64,000 nucleotides of DNA. Source: Anseranas semipalmata (taxonomy: Eukaryota > Chordata > Aves > Anseriformes > Anseranatidae). The notes beneath the pieces were generated by a model, which saw only the letters and a program-made list of their open reading frames with translations, was not told the DNA's origin and did no database searches. Positions 57,539-64,000 of the stretch are shown one piece after another. Position 1 is the first letter of the stretch. Every line of letters begins with the position of its first letter. Made by a program: the position numbers and the translations under genes. The stretch spans positions 232,610 through 296,609 of the forward strand of contig VXAA01006530.1 of NCBI GenBank assembly GCA_013399115.1. Reading direction: 5' to 3'.

Positions 57539-57590
57539 TGGAACTAGATGATCTTTAAGATCCCTTTCAACTCAAACCATTCAATAAAAT
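57539..57590 (+). mobile_element. CR1-type LINE 3' end remnant, plus orientation
   Basis: The segment reads ggaactagatgatctttaag, then atccctttcaactcaaaccattc, the usual CR1 terminal wording. The ending decays (aataaaatct in place of the tatgattc word). It is a 50-bp remnant. Confidence 0.75.
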
Positions 57591-60500
57591 CTAGAGTGTA
57601 AGGTAGCACTACAGGCACTGAGATGTTCTTGCACAGGCTCATCTGCAGAAAATTCTGGAATTGCCAAATTAAGATATGTTTTAGTGTCATTATACACATT
57701 GTGGTATGTTTCTTGCTTGTAACAAAGTGTGATTTACAGATTAGTTTTAATTCCTATTAGTTGAGATGTTTTTGTATTATTTCAACATCTTAATCTTTGC
57801 TCTGACACTGAATAGCAATGAACATCTTGTGCAAATTCTGTCAAAGTTACAAGAGTGTAATTATTGAGGTATGCATATTAATTTGAGACTGCTGTATTTT
57901 AATAACAAGTAATTTTTTGTATGACTAGATACATTTAGTTTAGTCTTTAGACCGATGTAGTTAACAAAGAATGCTAAAGCATCATAAAATGCATTTAATT
58001 TTAATTTTGTGGCATCATAGGCACTTAGTCTAGTACATAATCCCAGAGACAGACAGAAATTGCTTGCTGTGCTGCTGCATCCTAATTGCCAAATCTGCTC
58101 CCTTTGTGGCTGGGTTTCCTTTCTTGGTCCCATTTCTGGGTTAATGCAGGGATATCCAGGAAACACCAGATCAGTATCATTTATAGTTTGTCTAGTGTAT
58201 GTACTGTAAAACTGTCAGTGCTTTTGACTTGCATTAAGACTGCTACATCCTTCCCACTCGCAGTCTGGATCTCTGTACAACTTTCCTTTCTACCCAGAAA
58301 TGTGCAATATTAGGCAGGTGGCTTTCAGGAGTTCCCGGGTATGAATGGTGTACTCTCTAAGCAGCTTATCATAAAACCTCAGAGTAGGATTTAATCCTTT
58401 AAGGCATGGGTGACGAAGATGAGACTTGTTGGCTGCCTTGTTGTGGCCAGTCATGTGGCCTGTAGTTTCCTCCAGACTGCCCTCTTTTCCAGCAGAACAT
58501 CAAGCAGACAGGGCCTGTGCTGTACCAGTGCTGTAGACTGGGCTCCATCACTAGGTGGAAGAACTGGTGTACTTCTCCATCTGCAGTGTAACGATAAGTT
58601 TATAGCCAACACAACTGCAGTAAGTGGGTACTGCTGACAGAGGACATGAGACAAATACTGCAATCAAAATTGCCCATTTAAATTTTTTTTAGATGAAGTG
58701 AAATCACCGTGAATGACTGAGTTTTCTATGCCTAATTGTGAAGGCACTATAACATGGTAGGTTGGAAAGTTCTTTATAATCAATTTTGCTGATGCTATGT
58801 TCTGCTTAGGAAAAAAAATATGAAAAAGGACTATAAATGGGAATAAAAGAAAAATCATGTGAATAGGAAAAGAAAACATTAATCAGAATCAAATATAGAA
58901 CAGAGTAATGAATTACAAATGGTTTTCTCATGATTGTATAGCAGTTTTTTTCCACAGGATCTCTGCTCCATTCAAGAGAAAAATGAATGCTATTCACTGA
59001 ATGGAAAGTATTCAGAGTTCCATTTTTATCCTTATCATTCAGTGTAGGGTTTGATGTCTTATTTACCACACTTCTGCAAAGCTCTGCGTTCCCTTGAGTT
59101 ACTAATTTCATCATGGGAATTTTTTTATATGGCCTTACTGGGTGCTTCACAGACACTAATTAATTTATCCTCAAAACACACTTGTGAAAATGATACTGAA
59201 ATTTTAGTGTTATAGATAGGAATCTAGTGTGCAGAGCAATTTGGGCCAAAATCACCACAAATCTATTTTGGGGGGACTCAGTGGGAAGTGCTTACCATAT
59301 GATTTTTCAGAATGCTTGTTACTTTTATAGACTAAGTTTAAAACAGTCTCTCTTGACTTTAAGTGTAGGTAAGGTTTTCAGAGCTACTGAGAACTCTAGC
59401 TTCAGCTTCGTACAGGGTTAGCACCTAGAAAATGAACACAATTATTTGCCTTTGGTGAAAAATCTATTGTAAATGATTTGCTCAGATTTATATAAGAATT
59501 CAGTTATCTGGAATAATATTCAGTTGGCTTTTTCTCTATTTGCAGAACTTCATTTGCAAAACTGCTTTTATTATATATCTTCTAATTTCTTCAGCAAATG
59601 AGCCAGAAATCCTAGAGATATCTCATAAACTTACACATAAACTGAATTAATTTCCAGGTCCAAGTCCATACGGTTACTACACTGAGTCAGTACTCCTGCG
59701 GGGGGGTGTCTGTGTGTTTAATTGTTTCAATAAATTCTGTATCCTTAATGCATTTTCACAAAGGGATTGTGTTTCATTTGAACGTGTACCTTCAGTTCTA
59801 GTATTTTCTAGCTTTCTGTTCATGCATTTATAAGCTTAGTAGTCTTTCTTATTTTGCCTCTAAGGTGTCTCCTTTTTCTGTCTGCTGTATCTAAAAATGG
59901 TCTCATCTCGTGCGTTCCTCGGAAGACACTCTCTGCTGATAGTTTCATGGCCGTTTGCTGGACAAAATAATTTCCATTGGGAAGCACACGTTAGAAATGT
60001 ACTACTTTTTCCTCTCTTTCCATTTCTTCCCAAGCTGTACCAATCCTGCATATCAGTCAAATTGCTTCCTCCTCTTCCCTATTTAGCCACTGAATTGTCA
60101 GTGGCAAATACCAAAACACTCTCCATATATTCTCCATTACATTTTAAAGTAACTTTCAACATTGTCAAACTCTCTCTCTCCTGAATTGTAGTATTAGGCA
60201 TGGTAATACCATTTACCATTCTTCTTTCTGCTTAGACAAAGATAGGTTTCCATCCACTTGCATGATAAACTTCCTTTTGAAGTTGCAATAACTCGTGGTA
60301 AATGTAACTACAGTTTGATTGTAATTTCTAGACACTGCGCACAACTCAGTACAAGGCAAGATTTTTTTCTCAAAAGCGTGATATCTGAAAAATCAGCTCC
60401 CCTGTAATTTATTATGTTTCAAAGTCAATAGACCAAGTTCAGCATTAGGAGTCCCAGGAGTTCTGTTCAGCGGTCAGACAAAGCTGGTGCAGTAGCGGCC

Positions 60501-61146
60501 TAGTTCCATTCCTTGGCTTGAGGGGCCCACCATAAGCAGTAGGCCCTTGAGACAAGAGTTTGTGTTACTGTTTGCAGGGAAGGAGGTGCAGCTCCTAAGC
60601 TTGCTAGGAGGTCCTTGTGGGTGAGGGTAGATGAAAGACTGTGGGAACCTTGCTATGTGTTAGCTCAGTCTAAGTCCAGAGCAGCTTTGGAGCTGTCAGG
60701 TAAACAGAGGCAGGCTAAGGGAGCCAGTGTTTTAAGTGAGGTGATGGATATAGAGAGACTCCATAAGATGGGAGTTTCATGGGGGTTTTGAGTTGGGTGT
60801 CCCCTTTCTACTCTTAGGAGATCAGGGTTTGTCAGTAGTGGAAGAATTTTCTTATTAGAGCCAGTATGGTCTCAGACTAAACATTTTTTTTCCTCTTCTA
60901 AACCTGATGTGCTTTACGTATGTTTAAGGATACTTCTGTGTGACATGCAACTTTAATCTTTGAGATTAACAATCACTCTTTAGCAGGAGATTCTAAACAG
61001 GCAGGCTGTTGGTATTTTATTGCTCGTTTGTTTGGTTTTGTATCATCTGATGTTTGAGGAATGTATTACTTCTGGAATGCAGTATTGTTTTTTACCCTCC
61101 TTTTTTTGAGTAAATATAAACAAGAGAGAACAAAAAAATATAATCA

Positions 61147-61184
61147 TTATTTATTATTTATTATTTGTTTTTGTTGTTGTTGTT
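61147..61184 (+). repeat. (TTAT)n/(TTG)n simple repeat
   Basis: Tandem ttatt units followed by five TTG triplets. Confidence 0.8.
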
Positions 61185-61971
61185 CTCTCATCTATATTTT
61201 CTCTCTGAGGTTACTACTGCTGATAGACACATGCAGTGTAATCTGTCACATTTTAATTAAGATGTGCACTGCTTATACCCACAGCTTTGTTAATTTTTCT
61301 GCAGAGGGAAACTTTCTGGTTTCATTTGAGTATTTAAGGGTAGCAAAGACTGTGGGGAAAAAACATTTTTATAAGACCAGCTGTGTATCATTGGGGATGG
61401 GGAGGGGAAGAGAGACAACCTTTCAGATACAAAGGCCCTTCTTTATTAAGGATTATTCATCCATGTCAAATAGTACTTCTCTTTATGTGGAACTTGTAAT
61501 TTAAGGTGATGGAAGCCAATCTTTTGGAATAAAGGAATTGCAAGCAAATTCAAGAAGAAAAAGTAGAATACGAAGACAGCATTTTTTTTGCAGAAGTAGA
61601 CATGGCTGCCCTAAAATTGTTAAGGTGTTAATCTGATTATTTCAGATGATTTTGCAAGGCTTACAGAAACTTGAAAAAGTTTCATCATGGTTGACATATG
61701 AAGGTTCTCACAGCCCACTTTAGTTGTTGTCCATGAGTTTCTTTTTAGGAAGGATATAGTAAAAGGTTCATAAGAGAGAAGAATAAATTCTTCTTTTGAA
61801 CAAGATGTTTCAGATACATACATAGAGCTCTTACTGTGCTATGTAGTGGCAAAGAAAACGAATGCAAATACAGAATGAGTATAGGATTCCCATTTAAAAA
61901 AAAAAGATAGTGAAAAGGAAATAAAAAAGAAACAACTAAGGTAAAATACTAGGATGTATCTTAGAGACCTC

Positions 61972-61987
61972 AAAAAAAAAAAAAAAA
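61972..61987 (+). repeat. Poly-A run (A16)
   Basis: Sixteen A in an A-rich 120-bp stretch. No processed-gene sequence is recognisable upstream and no target-site duplication was found, so it is not called a retrocopy tail. Confidence 0.8.
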
Positions 61988-64000
61988 GAAAGAAGAATGT
62001 TAAAGTTTTGGAATAGATCTGAAATAAAATTTAAAAAGCTCATCAAGGACAAAAAAGCCAAACCAAACTCAATTGTTCATTCTTAGGCCAAAGAATAATA
62101 GAAGATCCTAGAAATCTTTTGAAAAGTGGAGGTTTTATTACAGGAAAGAAAGTAGAATGATTAGTATAAATTTGGTCTAAGGACCATAAAATATAAGGCG
62201 GACCAAAAATTTTCAAGGACTTTTTAATAGAATGAAACTTAATCAAAAAATGCTTTCATCCACCTTCCTAAAGCACTGTTTTTTTTTTTGTCAGTTTTTT
62301 ATATGCCTGTTGCTCTGCCCATATTTGCTAGTTAAGACAAGGTTAAAGAACTGTTTTACATTTGGAGCAAAAGTTCAAGGGATTTAACAGTACCCCGGTT
62401 GCTTGTAGCATTACATCTTTGCTATTGATGCTTCATTGTGTTGTAAAAGTAGAGCGAGCAGTCTTCTCCCTGTAGGAATTCTGTTGAGGCACATGGACCA
62501 TTTTACTGTAGTTTTAAATACCCAAATTTTTCATGTGGAAGTATTTTCTCGTATTCCAGCAAAGCAGTGTTAGAAAAACGTGAATCATCTGATAGTAGGT
62601 TGTTGCTACCCAGAAAGGAACAGTGGTCTACATTTGAAGGTGTTGGAAGTATGAGCCAGAAACACTACCATGAGAGAGTTGAGGAATTCAGAGAGCTCTT
62701 CAGATGTGGTCTGAAATCTCCACAGATTAACCTGGGAATAGTTGCTGACACTTAGAAATATACTGCTGTCATATATCCTGGTTAATTAACCAGATGACTC
62801 TGCAAGAAATATTTCAAGGAAATTCCACTTATGTTCCCACTGCTTTCTGGGGAGCAGTGTCTTTAAAGTGGGAATTTTAAATGGCTGATTGCTTCCCATA
62901 TGTTTTCAAAGGTCAGATTTTAATAAAAACCAACCAAACAAAAAAACTTCAAGTTGCTTTCTCGTGAGGGGATACTGACAGAGTTAGTACTCAGGACCAG
63001 TCAGATTCTTGATATAACAGCCTGTAAAACTGTCCTTGTTCTGTAGTACCTCTCTCATATCAGTATGATTTTTTTTTTATCTGACATCTCACAGTTATGA
63101 AATGAATGGAAGGAAAGAGTTGTGAGAAAACCCTACAGTAGGACTCGGATGCGTGGATGTAGATGTCTTGTACCATTTTAGATGCCCCTCAGAGTACCAC
63201 TCGTCTTTTGGTTGCTGCTCCAGAAGGTTCTCTGTACGTCTGCCAAACCCATGCATATTTCTTGGTTACTCTCAAGTGACTGAATATTCTCTGGATATCA
63301 CTGTTTAAGCAGGTGAATTCCATCCCTTCTGTTTGGATACTGATATTGGAACTGGATGTGGGGGGGGAAGAAAGCTTGTGGGAAGACTGCATTTCAGGTA
63401 CTGAATACAGAAGAGGAGACTAGAGCTGATGGAGAAAGAAGAAAAAAAAACCTTGTGCTATGGAGACTGAATAGGCGTGAAAATATATTTGAGAGGAATA
63501 GCCAGTCATGTGGAATAAGAAGGACCAGAAGACAGAGGGAGGTGGGTGAGAAAAGGCAAAAAAGCCGCTTCCCACTGGAAGTCTCCCATCCAGAGGCTAG
63601 GGTGTGTTTCAGGATTTGTAAATTCCCTTGTTTGAGTGTTTTGGTGGTTTGGTTTTTGTTTGTCTGTGAAACACACTAGCAAAATATTCATCTTACTTAG
63701 TCCTAGCCTGCTGTTTTTGCCATTTTACTTTGACAGTTCATATGGCTGAGATCTGTGAAGTAGGTCGCATGCAGTTTGCATAAGAGCTATATAAGATTAA
63801 GTGGCCAGGAAGAGTATTTTTGTTTCTGTCAGATTTTATAACAGAAACTAATAAGATCAAAAAATGGATATTTAGGTCCTACTTTAAAGTATTAGTTTAA
63901 AAGTTAATTAAAGATTAAAGCTTATATAACAAGGTATTACAGAAGAATATGACTGTTCTGAGTGTGCTGCCGAATCAATATGAGTGTTTTAAGCCACAGG

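Noticed and set aside
61061..61504. 147-codon frame in intron 6
   Set aside because: It crosses the TTAT/TTG simple repeat and gives low-complexity F/L/C sequence. No family resemblance.
61972..61987. A16 run as the tail of a processed pseudogene
   Set aside because: No recognisable gene sequence precedes it and no flanking target-site duplication is visible.

Overview
The window is one stretch of vertebrate nuclear DNA. It is AT-rich and intron-dominated, with perfect GT-AG exon boundaries and no operon-like coding. It carries four truncated CR1-type LINE fragments, the retroposon family that dominates bird genomes and is also present in other sauropsids, so a bird is the most likely source. 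I cannot name the species.

One gene is supported: CNKSR2 (connector enhancer of kinase suppressor of Ras 2, CNK2/MAGUIN), read on the + strand. Five consecutive coding exons are visible at 25144-25307, 44649-44851, 46279-46366, 52638-52679 and 56687-56806. They join in phase without a stop and give about 205 residues. These cover most of the N-terminal SAM domain, the whole CRIC domain and the linker into the PDZ domain. By the human gene's numbering they correspond to exons 2-6. Exon 1 (the first ~22 residues) lies upstream of position 1, and the PDZ, DUF1170 and PH exons lie beyond 64000. The protein is a postsynaptic and membrane scaffold linking Ras/Raf/MAPK signalling with Rho/Rac regulators.

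Layout: 1-25143 is the 3' part of intron 1. It has a CpG island at about 1.35-1.64 kb, a G-quadruplex-capable GGGA tract at 18.1 kb and two CR1 fragments at 22.9 and 24.4 kb. The second CR1 is followed by two perfect TA-rich palindromes. 25308-44648 is intron 2 (19.3 kb). It contains CpG-dense patches at 27.7-27.96, 31.4-31.6, 38.3-38.6 and 38.9-39.07 kb, a perfect short hairpin at 33.4 kb, an 89-bp tandem duplication at 35.9-36.06 kb and a GT/TA microsatellite at 37.1 kb. Introns 3 (1.4 kb), 4 (6.3 kb) and 5 (4.0 kb) follow, then at least 7.2 kb of intron 6. Introns 4 and 6 each hold a short 3' remnant of CR1 in + orientation.

No second protein-coding gene, tRNA, rRNA, CRISPR array or intact mobile element could be supported. 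The other open frames are short, unrecognisable and scattered on both strands, as expected of noncoding DNA. The points most worth a second look are the orphan CpG-dense islands inside the introns (possible alternative promoters), the splice architecture around the 42-nt exon, and the sequence of the 88-nt exon, which seems less conserved than its neighbours.
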